A DNA stretch of 64,000 nt. Origin: HKCCE3408 sp038530555 (GTDB lineage Bacteria > Pseudomonadota > Alphaproteobacteria > Rhodobacterales > Rhodobacteraceae). Positions 16,418 through 24,743 of the stretch are shown here, piece after piece. The stretch covers positions 1 through 64,000 of the forward strand of contig JBCBCN010000003.1 of the NCBI GenBank assembly GCA_038530555.1. Direction: 5' to 3'. The stretch's first letter is position 1. Each line of letters opens with the position of its first letter. The notes under the pieces are model-generated. The model was given only the letters and a program-made list of their open reading frames with translations. It ran no database searches and was not told the DNA's origin. The translations under genes and the position numbers were made by a program.

Positions 16418-16957
16418 ATGATCAAAGCGCGCACGCTGCAAGACCTGTTTAAGCGTTACCGTCGGCCCGGCGATCTGGCCTATGCGGTCATCTGGTTCGC
16501 CTTTAGCGTCTTTCTGCTCATTAGCCTGCCCCAGGAAACAAGCTGGGCGTCGGGGACGAAATTCCTCGCTCAACCGGCCTTTTGGCCCTATGCCGCCGTG
16601 ATCGCGATGCTGGCCTTCTCCGGCCTGCACCTGGTCTCAAGCCTCATCTCAGAACGCCTGGAAGGCCGCTGGGTTGAGATCGCCCATTGGCTCAAATCAT
16701 TCGAATTCGGCGCCTGGTTTCTCGCCTATGTCGTGCTCGTGCCCCGCATCGGCTATTTGCCCGCGACGCTCCTGTTCACGGTCATCCTGGCGCTGCGGCT
16801 GGGCTATCGCAGCCCTCGCATGCTGGGGGCAGCGGCGCTTTTCGGGCTGGTCGTGGTGGTGGTGTTCAAATCGCTCCTCCGGGTCAACGTGCCCGGCGGC
16901 GCGGCCTATGAGCTGCTCCCGCCAGGGCTGGCCAGCTTCATGCTGACCTATTTCTGA
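16418..16957 (+). CDS. Tripartite tricarboxylate transporter small membrane subunit (TctB type)
   Basis: A 179-residue membrane protein with about four or five hydrophobic segments ('LAYAVIWFAFSVFLLISLP' near residue 20; 'TLLFTVILALRLGY' in the middle; 'LFGLVVVVVFKSLLRVNVPG' near the end). The closing 'VPGGAAYELLPPGL' is typical of TctB. Start taken at the ATG at 16418, preceded by a G-rich site; a TTG four codons earlier also opens the frame. It is the poorly conserved subunit that pairs with TctA in the inner membrane. It lies between tctC and tctA in the standard order. Confidence 0.85.
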   Translation: MIKARTLQDLFKRYRRPGDLAYAVIWFAFSVFLLISLPQETSWASGTKFLAQPAFWPYAAVIAMLAFSGLHLVSSLISERLEGRWVEIAHWLKSFEFGAWFLAYVVLVPRIGYLPATLLFTVILALRLGYRSPRMLGAAALFGLVVVVVFKSLLRVNVPGGAAYELLPPGLASFMLTYF

Positions 16958-16969
16958 GGGGCGCGCGCC

Positions 16970-18490
16970 ATGGACACCTTTCTGTCAGGGATAGAGCTTT
17001 TGCTGCGCTGGGACGTGGCGCTGGCGCTGCTCATTGGCTCGATCGGCGGTGTGATCATCGGCGCGATCCCCGGCGTCGGCGCGGCGGTGGCCATCGCGAT
17101 CTTGCTGCCCACCACCTTCGCGCTCGACCCGATTGTGGGCCTCACACTGTTGCTCGGGGTCTATGGCTCCTCGATGTATGGCGGCGCGCTTCCGGCCATC
17201 CTGATCAACACGCCGGGCACAGCGGTAAATGCACTTACCACCTATGACGGCTATCCCATGACCCGGCGGGGCGAGGCGCGCCGGGCCTTGGCCCTGGCCT
17301 ATTCGGCCTCGTTCTGGGGCGGGATGTTCGGCATCCTCTGCCTGATTTTCCTCTCGCCGTTGCTGGCCCTGGTGGCGCCGCATTTTGGCAGCCGAGAGAT
17401 CTTTTTGGCCGCCCTGCTGGGCATCATCCTGGTGGTGCTCGCCCATCGCGGGCAGGTTTTCGCGGCCGGTGGCCTCGCCGCCTTTGGCATTCTGCTTCAC
17501 ACCGTGGGTCTCGACGTGCGCTACAACCAGCGCATGACGTTCGAGCAAAGCTGGCTGACGGGCGGATTCAACCTGATCGTGGTGGTCCTTGGCCTATTCG
17601 CATTGTCCCAGGCATTCCTGCTTTTGACCGACAAAGACAGCGCGCCCGAGGCGCAGCCCGTCCAGGGCTCGCTCTTTTCCGCGATGCGCGAGACCTGGGC
17701 CTATAAGCGCGTGGCGACGGTTGCGGGCAGCTTCGGCGTGCTGATGGGCATGATCCCTGGCGTGGGGGAGTTTACGGCGCAGTTCATGTCCTACACCTAT
17801 GCGCGGCGCAGCTCAGCCACACCCGAAGCCTTCGGAGACGGCGCGCCCGAGGGCCTTATCGCGTCCGAGGCCGCCAACAACGCGGTGCCCGCGGCCGCGA
17901 TGATCCCGCTGTTGGCCCTGGGCATCCCAGGCGAGGCCCTGACGGCGATGATGTTGTCGGTGTTCTACGTCCATAACGTGATCCCCGGCCCGCAGCTTTT
18001 CCAAGGCCAGCTCGATTTCGTCTACGCGCTTTATGTGGCGATGATCCTGCTCAATGTGATCGTGCTGGTCTTCTTGATCTTCTCGACAAACCTTTTGACG
18101 CGCATCATCCAGGTGCCGACGCGGTTTCTGGGCATGGTGATCCTGACCCTTAGTTTTGTGGGGGTGTTTTCGCTGAGGAACTCCGTCACCGATTGCGCGA
18201 TTGCCGCCGGCTTCGGGGTGCTGGGACTGATCCTCAAGCGCCTCAACCTGCCGATTGTGCCGATTGTGCTCGGTATGGTTCTGGGCGGGATCATGGAGGT
18301 GAAGCTGCGCTCGGCGATGATCCGGGTGAATTCGCCGCTGGACTTTGTAGACCGCCCCATCGCGGCGATCCTGGCCGGGGCCATCGTGCTGATCCTGGTG
18401 CTGCATGTGCGCACGCTGCGCAAAGAGCATCTGGCGCGGCTGAGCGAGGCGCAGATCGACCACGAGATGCACGACACGCAGCAGAGATAG
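16970..18490 (+). CDS. Tripartite tricarboxylate transporter large permease (TctA type)
   Basis: A 506-residue polytopic membrane protein with about 11-12 segments, the usual TctA length. Diagnostic motifs are 'IGAIPGVGAAVAIAILLP' near residue 26, 'LLGVYGSSMYGGALPAILIN', 'GMIPGVGEFTAQFMSY' near residue 260 and 'NNAVPAAAMIPLLALGIPGE'. The two GxxPGxG loops form the transport core and the repeats show the internal duplication of the family. It is encoded 12 bases after tctB and 4 bases before the aldehyde dehydrogenase, so all four genes probably share a transcript. Confidence 0.93.
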   Translation: MDTFLSGIELLLRWDVALALLIGSIGGVIIGAIPGVGAAVAIAILLPTTFALDPIVGLTLLLGVYGSSMYGGALPAILINTPGTAVNALTTYDGYPMTRRGEARRALALAYSASFWGGMFGILCLIFLSPLLALVAPHFGSREIFLAALLGIILVVLAHRGQVFAAGGLAAFGILLHTVGLDVRYNQRMTFEQSWLTGGFNLIVVVLGLFALSQAFLLLTDKDSAPEAQPVQGSLFSAMRETWAYKRVATVAGSFGVLMGMIPGVGEFTAQFMSYTYARRSSATPEAFGDGAPEGLIASEAANNAVPAAAMIPLLALGIPGEALTAMMLSVFYVHNVIPGPQLFQGQLDFVYALYVAMILLNVIVLVFLIFSTNLLTRIIQVPTRFLGMVILTLSFVGVFSLRNSVTDCAIAAGFGVLGLILKRLNLPIVPIVLGMVLGGIMEVKLRSAMIRVNSPLDFVDRPIAAILAGAIVLILVLHVRTLRKEHLARLSEAQIDHEMHDTQQR

Positions 18491-18494
18491 GCCC

Positions 18495-19979
18495 ATGGAT
18501 CAGTCCCAAATCGACGCCCTGCGCGGCACCCCGATCGCGCCGCAACGCCTGTTGATCGACGGGGAGCACCGGGCCGCGGAGAGCGGGGAGACCGATGAGG
18601 TGATCTCTCCGCTCAACGGCCGGGTCTTGACGCAAATGGCCTCGGCCGGACGGGCGGATGCGGACCTTGCGGTGACCGCGGCACGCCGGGCCTTTGAGGA
18701 CAAACGCTGGCGCGGAATGGCACCTGCGGCGCGCAAGAAGATCATGATGCGCTGGGCCGATTTGATCGAGGCCGAGGCCCTGACGCTCGCGGTGATGGGG
18801 GTGCGCAACAACGGGACCGAGATCGGCATGGCGATGCGCGCGGAGCCCGGCTCGGCCGTGGCCACGCTGCGCTACTACGCTGAGGCCATCGACAAGCTTT
18901 ACGGCGAGATCGCCCCCACGGCGGGCGACGTGATGGGCCTCATCCACCGCGAGCCAGTGGGCGTGGTGGCCGCGATCATCCCTTGGAATTTCCCGCTGAT
19001 GATCGGCGCTTGGAAGCTGGGACCGGCACTCGCGGCGGGCAATTCGGTGGTGCTGAAACCGTCCGAGACCGCCGCGCTCAGCCTCATCCGCATCGCTGAA
19101 CTGGCGCTCGAGGCCGGACTTCCGCCGGGCGTTCTGAACGTGGTGACGGGTCCGGGCGCGGTGGTGGGTGATGCGCTCGCGCGTTCGATGGACGTTGACG
19201 TGATCGCCTTCACCGGCTCGGGCGCGACGGGGCGGCGCCTGCTCGAGGCCTCGGCCGCCTCAAACCTCAAGCGCTGCTATTTGGAGCTGGGCGGTAAATC
19301 CGCCAATATCGTCTGCGCCGATGCGCGTGACTTGGCCGAGGCGGCCAAGGTTTCGGCCGCCGGGATCTTTCGCAATTCCGGTCAGGTTTGCGTGGCGGGC
19401 TCAAGGCTCTTAGTCGAGCGGTCGATCCATGATGAATTTCTGGCCGAACTGACCGCCGCGACCAAGGCCCTGACTGTCGGCGATCCCCTGTCGCTCACCA
19501 CCCAAGCGGGCGCGGTGAACAATGCACGGCAGTTGGCGCAGAACCTGGAGTTCGTGAAGACCGCCCAAGCCGAGGGTGGGGCGCTGCACTATGGCGGCGC
19601 CCGCATCCTGGAAGACACCGGCGGCTACTTTATGGAGCCCACGATCATTACGGGCGTGGGTCGCGATGATACGGTGGCGCAGCAAGAGGTTTTCGGCCCG
19701 GTCCTCGCCGTCACCGCTTTCGACAGCGAGGACGAGGCGATCTCGCTGGCCAACAGTACCGATTACGGGCTGGCCGGGGGGCTCTGGACGGCGGATCTGA
19801 GCCGCGCGCACCGGATGATCGCCGAGATGCGCACGGGCGTGGTCCACGTCAACACCTATGGCGGGCCGGATGTCACCGTGCCGATGGGTGGGCGGAAGGG
19901 CTCGGGCAACGGGCATGACAAATCGCTGCACGCCTTTGACAAGTTCGTCGATCTCAAGACCGCTTGGATCAAGCTCTAG
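18495..19979 (+). CDS. NAD(P)-dependent aldehyde dehydrogenase
   Basis: A 494-residue aldehyde dehydrogenase. 'AAIIPWNFPLMIGAWKLGPA' binds the cofactor, the general base Glu lies in 'LELGGKSANIV', and the nucleophile Cys in 'NSGQVCVAGSRLLVE'. Helical N-terminal, cofactor and C-terminal oligomerisation ('GRKGSGNGHDKSLHAFDKF') regions are all intact. It follows tctA by 4 bases. It could oxidise aldehydes released by the aminotransferase or amine oxidase nearby (inference). It ends 4 bases before the convergent Gfo/Idh/MocA gene, with no obvious terminator between. Confidence 0.9.
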   Translation: MDQSQIDALRGTPIAPQRLLIDGEHRAAESGETDEVISPLNGRVLTQMASAGRADADLAVTAARRAFEDKRWRGMAPAARKKIMMRWADLIEAEALTLAVMGVRNNGTEIGMAMRAEPGSAVATLRYYAEAIDKLYGEIAPTAGDVMGLIHREPVGVVAAIIPWNFPLMIGAWKLGPALAAGNSVVLKPSETAALSLIRIAELALEAGLPPGVLNVVTGPGAVVGDALARSMDVDVIAFTGSGATGRRLLEASAASNLKRCYLELGGKSANIVCADARDLAEAAKVSAAGIFRNSGQVCVAGSRLLVERSIHDEFLAELTAATKALTVGDPLSLTTQAGAVNNARQLAQNLEFVKTAQAEGGALHYGGARILEDTGGYFMEPTIITGVGRDDTVAQQEVFGPVLAVTAFDSEDEAISLANSTDYGLAGGLWTADLSRAHRMIAEMRTGVVHVNTYGGPDVTVPMGGRKGSGNGHDKSLHAFDKFVDLKTAWIKL

Positions 19980-19983
19980 GCCC

Positions 19984-21123
19984 TCAAAAGCTGATCCAAG
20001 CCGCCTGTTCTTGCGATGACCGGATCGCGGCGTCGATGAATTCCATCCCGCGCAGGCCCTGGCCGATATCGGGCAGGTAGGCCGGATGCTCAGCGCCGGG
20101 GTCTTCGATGCAATCGGCGATGTCGGAATAGAGCGCGGCAAAGCCTTCGAGATAGCCCTCCGGGTGCCCGGCCGGGATACGCGGGCCCATGCCTGGCCCG
20201 GGCGCAAATGCGTTGCCGTTGCGGGTGATCCGGCGCGTGGCCTCTCCAATTGGTGCGAACATCAGCTCATTGGGATTTTCTTGCGCCCATTCCAGACCGC
20301 CGGCGTCGCCATAAACGCGCAGGCGCAAGCCGTTCTCACAGCCCGTGGCCACTTGCGAGCACCAAAGGACACCGCGCGCGCCACCCGCATAACGCAGAAG
20401 GATATGCGCGTTGTCATCGAGCGCCCTTCCCGCGCCGAAGCTGTGCAGATCGGCGGCCAGGGCCTCAACACCAAGGCCCGTGACATAACCCGCAAGATGA
20501 AAGGCATGGGTGCCGATGTCGCCGATGGCGCCGCCCCCGCCCGAGCGTTTGGGATCGGTCCGCCATTCGGCCTGCTTCAGCCCCTCACGCTCGACCGGGC
20601 GGGCGAGCCAATCCTGAGCGTATTCGACCTGGATCACGCGGATCTGGCCCAGATCGCCCGCCGATACCATCTCCCGCGCCTGCCGGATCAGGGGATAGGC
20701 GGTGTAATTGTAGGTGACGAAAAAGCGCGTGCCGGTCTCTTCCCGGGCGGTATTGGCGATGGCCGTCAGACGGCGCGCATCCTCCAAATCCGAGGTCAGC
20801 GGCTTGTCGCTGATGACATGGATGCCGCGCCTCAGAAACTCCCGCGCGGCGGGGTAGTGCATGTGGTTGGGCGTGACGATGGAGACGGCCTGGATGCCAT
20901 CGGGCCGCGCCGCCTCCCGCTCGGCCATCAGACGGAAATCATCGTAGCTGCGATCGCCCGCAACGCCGAGCTCCCTGGCCGAGGCCTGCGCCTTTTGCGG
21001 CGTCGAGGAGAACGCGCCCGCCACAAGCTCGAACCGGTTGTCGATGCGCGCCGCGATCCGGTGCACCTCGCCGATAAAGGCGCCCTGTCCGCCGCCCACC
21101 TGACCCCAGCGGATGCGGCTCAT
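19984..21123 (-). CDS. Gfo/Idh/MocA family oxidoreductase
   Basis: A 379-residue NAD(P)-dependent sugar dehydrogenase. The N-terminal Rossmann fold begins 'RWGQVGGGQGAFIGEVHRIA', and 'IHVISDKPLTSDLEDARRL' carries the family's EKP-like motif (here DKP). The substrate-binding Asp/His region is 'GGGGAIGDIGTHAFHLA' near residue 190. It probably oxidises a sugar or inositol-type polyol. The start overlaps the stop of the sugar isomerase gene by 4 bases, so the two form an operon, a pairing common in inositol or rare sugar catabolism. Substrate not predictable. Confidence 0.9.
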   Translation of the reverse strand: MSRIRWGQVGGGQGAFIGEVHRIAARIDNRFELVAGAFSSTPQKAQASARELGVAGDRSYDDFRLMAEREAARPDGIQAVSIVTPNHMHYPAAREFLRRGIHVISDKPLTSDLEDARRLTAIANTAREETGTRFFVTYNYTAYPLIRQAREMVSAGDLGQIRVIQVEYAQDWLARPVEREGLKQAEWRTDPKRSGGGGAIGDIGTHAFHLAGYVTGLGVEALAADLHSFGAGRALDDNAHILLRYAGGARGVLWCSQVATGCENGLRLRVYGDAGGLEWAQENPNELMFAPIGEATRRITRNGNAFAPGPGMGPRIPAGHPEGYLEGFAALYSDIADCIEDPGAEHPAYLPDIGQGLRGMEFIDAAIRSSQEQAAWISF

Positions 21124-22175
21124 GTCAGGCCCAACATCGCGCGGTTGGCGTCCATATCGGTGCCGCCATCGGCGAAATCATCGAAGGCGCGCGGCGTGAC
21201 GCGGATCATGTGGCGTTTGACAAACTCGGCGCCCTCGCGCGCGCCATCCTCGGCGTGTTTGATCGCGCATTCCCATTCGACGACGGCCCAGCCGTCAAAG
21301 TCATACTGCGCGAGCTTGGAGAAAACCGCTCCGAAATCCACCTGCCCATCGCCCAGCGAGCGGAAGCGCCCGGCCCGGTCGACCCAGGATTGATAGCCGC
21401 CATAGACCCCCTGCCGACCCGTCGGCCGGAACTCCGCGTCTTTGACGTGAAACATGCTGATGCGGTCGTGGTAAATGTCGATATTGTCTAGATAATCGAG
21501 CGCTTGCAGGACGTAATGGCTGGGATCGTAGAGCATGCGGGCGCGGTTGTGGTTGCCCGTGCGCTCCAGGAACATCTCATAGGTGATGCCGTCGTGGAGA
21601 TCCTCGCCCGGATGGATCTCATAGCAGATGTCGACCCCGTGCTCCTCAGCGAGGTCGAGAAGCGGGCGCCAGCGCTTGGCCAGTTCATCGAAGGCGGCCT
21701 CGATCAGCCCCGCGGGGCGCTGTGGCCAGGGATACATATAGGGCCAGGCCAGGGCGCCCGAAAAGCTCGCCATCGCCTTGAGGCCCATATTCCGGCTAGC
21801 CTTGATCGCGGCCTCGACCTGGGACACAGCCCAGGCCTGCCGCGCGGCCGGATTGCCGTGCACCGCTGGCGGCGCGAACCCGTCAAAGCCCGCGTCATAG
21901 GCCGGGTGCACGGCGACCAGTTGGCCCTGTAGGTGGGTCGACAGCTCGGTCACAGCAACGCCGTTTTCACGCGCCTTGCCCAATAGATCATCGCAATAGC
22001 CGATCGAGGTGGCGGCGGTTTCAAGATCGATCAACCTGCCGTCCCAAGATGGGATTTGCACGCCGATATAGCCGCAATCAGCCGCCCAGCGGGTGATGCC
22101 GTCCCAGGTGTTGAAGGGAGCCTCGTCCGAGGCAAATTGCGCCAGGAACAGGCCCGGGCCTTGCAAAGATTTCAT
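21120..22175 (-). CDS. Sugar phosphate isomerase/epimerase (AP-endonuclease-2 TIM barrel)
   Basis: A 351-residue xylose isomerase-like TIM barrel starting at the ATG complementary to 22173-22175, behind GGGGAGGAGAG. Barrel landmarks are 'GYIGVQIPSWDGR', 'YEIHPGEDLHDG' (metal-binding Glu/His), 'MLYDPSHYVLQ' (Asp/His) and 'ISMFHVKDAEFRP'. The last part 'FDGWAVVEWECAIKHAEDGA' carries the final metal Glu. The family isomerises or epimerises keto-sugars and inosose-like compounds. It is the first gene of a two-gene operon with the dehydrogenase, divergent from the TIM barrel-Fis regulator across 106 bases. Confidence 0.9.
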   Translation of the reverse strand: MKSLQGPGLFLAQFASDEAPFNTWDGITRWAADCGYIGVQIPSWDGRLIDLETAATSIGYCDDLLGKARENGVAVTELSTHLQGQLVAVHPAYDAGFDGFAPPAVHGNPAARQAWAVSQVEAAIKASRNMGLKAMASFSGALAWPYMYPWPQRPAGLIEAAFDELAKRWRPLLDLAEEHGVDICYEIHPGEDLHDGITYEMFLERTGNHNRARMLYDPSHYVLQALDYLDNIDIYHDRISMFHVKDAEFRPTGRQGVYGGYQSWVDRAGRFRSLGDGQVDFGAVFSKLAQYDFDGWAVVEWECAIKHAEDGAREGAEFVKRHMIRVTPRAFDDFADGGTDMDANRAMLGLT

Positions 22176-22213
22176 AGCTCTCCTCCCCTGGCCCAAACGA
22201 TGGGCGCGATTAC

Positions 22214-22226
22214 TTGCCCTAGGCAA
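22214..22226. promoter_or_regulatory. TTGCC/GGCAA palindrome in divergent promoter
   Basis: TTGCC-CTA-GGCAA is a perfect 5-3-5 inverted repeat midway between the sugar isomerase gene (minus) and the TIM barrel-Fis regulator gene (plus). It could serve either promoter. Confidence 0.35.
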
Positions 22227-22247
22227 TGGCACATCGGAGTAAAACGT

Positions 22248-22262
22248 GTAATTTTGGGAAAG
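22248..22262. promoter_or_regulatory. 15-bp element shared with the liv/Tm-1 operon promoter (copy 1)
   Basis: GTAATTTTGGGAAAG ends 19 bases before the regulator's start codon. The same 15 bases with one mismatch occur on the minus strand at 24651-24665, in the promoter region of the transporter operon. No other copy was noticed. It is a candidate autoregulatory site for the Fis-type regulator encoded here. Confidence 0.5.
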
Positions 22263-22281
22263 CAAACCGGGAATATGCGCG

Positions 22282-23988
22282 ATGCTCGACACATCGGAAT
22301 TTCTTGTCGGGGTCACTGTGGGCAGTGGCGCGGTGGCCTCTATCGCGACGCGCAGCGGTGCCGATTTTCTTCTGGCGATCAATGCCGCGAGGTTGCGCAA
22401 TATGGGCGCGCCGTCGATCTCCTGCATGCTGCCCCTGGCCGACGCGGTCTCGCTGGTCGATGATTATGCCGCCACGGATGTCCTGCCCCTAGTGACGCAG
22501 CCGGTCTTTGCCGGGATGACCTGCTGGCAGACCGATTTCAACGCGCAAGCGCAGACGCGGCGTCTGCTGGAAGAGGGGTTTGCGGGGGTGGTGAACTTTC
22601 CGCCCAGCGCGCTCTACCCGCCCGAGATCCAGCGCAACCTAGAACGCGCAGGCGTGGGCTTTGCCGCCGAGATCGAGATGCTACGCGCGGCGCAGAACGC
22701 GGGCGGCCTGGCGCTGGCTTATTGCTACAACATCTCGCAATGCCGTCAGGCCGCAATTGCCGGGATCGGGCATATCCTGCTGAATCTTGGCTGGAATACC
22801 GGCGGCCTGACCTCGCCCAGCGCGCAGGTTTCGCTGGAGGAAGCCGCCGCGCTCGCCGTCAGTGCCACGCGGCAGATCCGGCGGATCTCCCCTGACGCCA
22901 TCGTTTTGCTCGAAGGCGGTCCGGTCGAAACCTCCGAAGACCTGGCCTTCATCCGCGAGTTTGCGCAGCTCGACGGCTATGTCGGCGGCTCAACTTTTGA
23001 GCGGTTGCCGATCGAACGCGCCATCACAGACCGCATCGCCACATTCAAAGCCGCCGATCGGACCGAGCGGCCCGAAGACCGCCATGCTCAGCGCGTCGTG
23101 TCGCTGGGCAAGCGCGCGGGCCTGGTGGTCGAAAGCGCGGCCATGACCGACGCCCTTGGCGCGATCTTCGATGCGCGCAGGCGGGGTCAGCCGATGACCT
23201 ATATCCATGTGCCGCTCGGCGAGAGCTTTCAGCCGATCGAGCGCTTTATCGAGGCGCAATTGCCGCGCGCTGTGACCGCGATAAGGCTCGAGGCCGGGCC
23301 TGATCTGGGTGCGAGCCAAGCGCTCAAGCCGCTTGCCTCGATGCGCGGTCATCCCCGCCGCAATGGCCCCGGTGCGGGGCAAAGTGCGGCGGTCTTGCTG
23401 CGCCATCCCGAACGCTTGACCGAGACCGACCGGCAAACCTTGAGCGATCTGATCTTGGATCTCGGCCCGGGGGAGGGGCAGTCGCAAGTGACGGTCTTCT
23501 TGCTCTCCCATGAGGCCGTGAGCGACCTGCCGCAGTCTCTGCAAGACAGCCCGCTCGGCGCTCTGATCCGCGCCTATCACGTGGCCATGCCCGGCCTGCA
23601 TGAACGCGTGGCCGATATCCCGGCGCTGATCGATCAGATCCTGGCCGATGGCACGCGCAAGACAAGGGCTTCACACCTTGTCTCACCCGGAGCGATGCGG
23701 CGGCTTCAAGGCTATGCCTGGCGCGCGAACACTGCGGAGCTGACGGAGGTCTGCGCGCGTTTGGCGCCGCTGATGTCCAAAGGCCTGATCGGCTCAAAAC
23801 AGATCGACGACCTGCTGCGCCCTGGTGCCAGTGTGCGGACCGAGGCCACGACGGCAGTGAGCCAAGAAAAACAGATACTGATCTCGGTCCTGGCGCAGAA
23901 CCGGTTTCGCAAGGGCCAGACGGCGGACGCGCTGGGGATCAGCCGGAAGACGCTCTATAACCGGATGAAACGCCATGGCTTGAGCTAG
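22282..23988 (+). CDS. Regulator: TIM-barrel sensor, degenerate AAA+ domain, Fis helix-turn-helix
   Basis: A 568-residue protein in three parts. Residues about 1-265 are a TIM barrel of the 'PEP hydrolase-like' family (PF09370 type), aligning with the free protein at 31080-31913: 'GFAGVVNFPPSALYPP', 'IVLLEGGPVETSEDLAF', 'GYVGGSTFERLPIERAI'. Residues about 280-500 resemble a sigma54-activator AAA+ domain ('GLHERVADIPALIDQIL', 'LQGYAWRANTAELTEV'), but the Walker A (GESGTGKE expected) reads 'LGESFQPIE' and no GAFTGA loop is present. Residues about 528-568 are a Fis HTH ('GQTADALGISRKTLYNRMKR'). It probably senses a ligand of the neighbouring operon without ATP-driven sigma54 activation (inference). 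Confidence 0.85.
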   Translation: MLDTSEFLVGVTVGSGAVASIATRSGADFLLAINAARLRNMGAPSISCMLPLADAVSLVDDYAATDVLPLVTQPVFAGMTCWQTDFNAQAQTRRLLEEGFAGVVNFPPSALYPPEIQRNLERAGVGFAAEIEMLRAAQNAGGLALAYCYNISQCRQAAIAGIGHILLNLGWNTGGLTSPSAQVSLEEAAALAVSATRQIRRISPDAIVLLEGGPVETSEDLAFIREFAQLDGYVGGSTFERLPIERAITDRIATFKAADRTERPEDRHAQRVVSLGKRAGLVVESAAMTDALGAIFDARRRGQPMTYIHVPLGESFQPIERFIEAQLPRAVTAIRLEAGPDLGASQALKPLASMRGHPRRNGPGAGQSAAVLLRHPERLTETDRQTLSDLILDLGPGEGQSQVTVFLLSHEAVSDLPQSLQDSPLGALIRAYHVAMPGLHERVADIPALIDQILADGTRKTRASHLVSPGAMRRLQGYAWRANTAELTEVCARLAPLMSKGLIGSKQIDDLLRPGASVRTEATTAVSQEKQILISVLAQNRFRKGQTADALGISRKTLYNRMKRHGLS

Positions 23989-24643
23989 GGCTTGAGCTAG
24001 AGCGCGAGCTTGGCAGGTGCATGATCGCGGCAATGCCTTGCTCCTGCGGGGCGCGAGGCAGATGACCGTCCGGGCCGCCATGCACAAGGATCGGCATGTT
24101 GGGCCCGTAGGCCTTGCGCAACTGCTCGAGAAAGCCCTCAGCGACGGACTTGAGATCCTCAGCCGAGCGGATCACCAGCAAGACCGCGTCGAGCGCGAGG
24201 TCAGGCAGCGCGCCTGGGCCGGGTGTCGTGCTGAGCATGACGCGTTTGCCCTGGGCCCGGCAGGCGGATAGGGCCGCGACCTCTTGCGCGCGGCCTGTTC
24301 CCACCTCGGAAAGCTGATCTCCGAACGCGTCGCCAAAGGCGCTCGCGCAGGGGAAATTCGTGACCCAACCGAGCGAGCTTGCGCCGAGCGCAGCAAGCAC
24401 TTCGGGACTGGGCGGATGGTGGCGGCCAAGCCAGAGCCCGAGGCAGTCATCGGGCCCGGCTAGGCCACCGCTAAGCGCGGTCACCTGCTCCATCGGGCTT
24501 GCGACATCGCCGCTGGGAAGAATCAGCGACGTTGCCACATCCAAGGCGCCGCCCGCGTCGAAGGCTTTGCGCGTGAGCATGAATTTGGGAAGGGCGCCGG
24601 ACGGCGCAGCAACTTCGTCAATCGGCCATTCCCAGAATTTCAT
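23939..24643 (-). CDS. Short divergent TIM-barrel paralogue, possibly decaying
   Basis: A 234-codon frame from the ATG complementary to 24641-24643. The middle resembles the TIM barrel at 31080-31913: 'GWVTNFPCASAFGDAFGDQL' matches 'GVQNFPTVGLIDGVFRQNL', 'AQEVAAL' matches 'AQEVEVI', and 'MPILVHGGPDG' matches 'DALILVHGGPV'. The family's closing GASSMERLP segment is missing. The last 20-odd residues are a serine-rich tail read from the antisense of the regulator's 3' end, which it overlaps by 50 bases. It is shorter than the usual 280 residues and lacks a good ribosome site. Either a divergent accessory protein or a truncated pseudogene; I lean to a decaying paralogue. Confidence 0.5.
   Translation of the reverse strand: MKFWEWPIDEVAAPSGALPKFMLTRKAFDAGGALDVATSLILPSGDVASPMEQVTALSGGLAGPDDCLGLWLGRHHPPSPEVLAALGASSLGWVTNFPCASAFGDAFGDQLSEVGTGRAQEVAALSACRAQGKRVMLSTTPGPGALPDLALDAVLLVIRSAEDLKSVAEGFLEQLRKAYGPNMPILVHGGPDGHLPRAPQEQGIAAIMHLPSSRSSSSPSSSHGVSSGYRASSG
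23977..24000. repeat. 12-bp tandem duplication over the regulator stop codon
   Basis: GGCTTGAGCTAG occurs twice in a row (23977-23988 and 23989-24000). The first copy encodes the last residues Gly-Leu-Ser and the stop of the regulator; the second repeats them outside the gene. On the other strand the repeat adds serine codons to the tail of the converging frame. Confidence 0.8.
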
Positions 24644-24650
24644 CGCCGGA

Positions 24651-24667
24651 CTTACCCAAAATTACCC
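24651..24667. promoter_or_regulatory. 15-bp element shared with regulator promoter (copy 2), TTACCC repeats
   Basis: The minus strand of 24651-24665 reads GTAATTTTGGGTAAG, 14 of 15 identical to 22248-22262. Read on the plus strand it is part of two direct repeats TTACCC-AAAA-TTACCC (24652-24657, 24662-24667), spaced by 10 bases, one helical turn. It lies between the divergent short TIM-barrel frame and the transporter operon. Confidence 0.55.
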
Positions 24668-24743
24668 AGAAGGCCAGAATCCCTCGTTGCGAAAACAAGC
24701 AACTGCACTGGATGCTACTCACAAATCTCTTTGGGAGGAGAGA

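Noticed and set aside
15377..16630. Minus-strand open frame of 417 codons opposite tctC
   Set aside because: Gln/Arg/His-rich shadow with no domain; tctC is unambiguous on the plus strand.
22228..22245. Sigma54-type promoter (TGGCAC...) upstream of the regulator
   Set aside because: TGGCAC is present at about 22228, but no TTGC-type -12 element follows at the required spacing, and the regulator's AAA+ domain lacks the sigma54 motifs.
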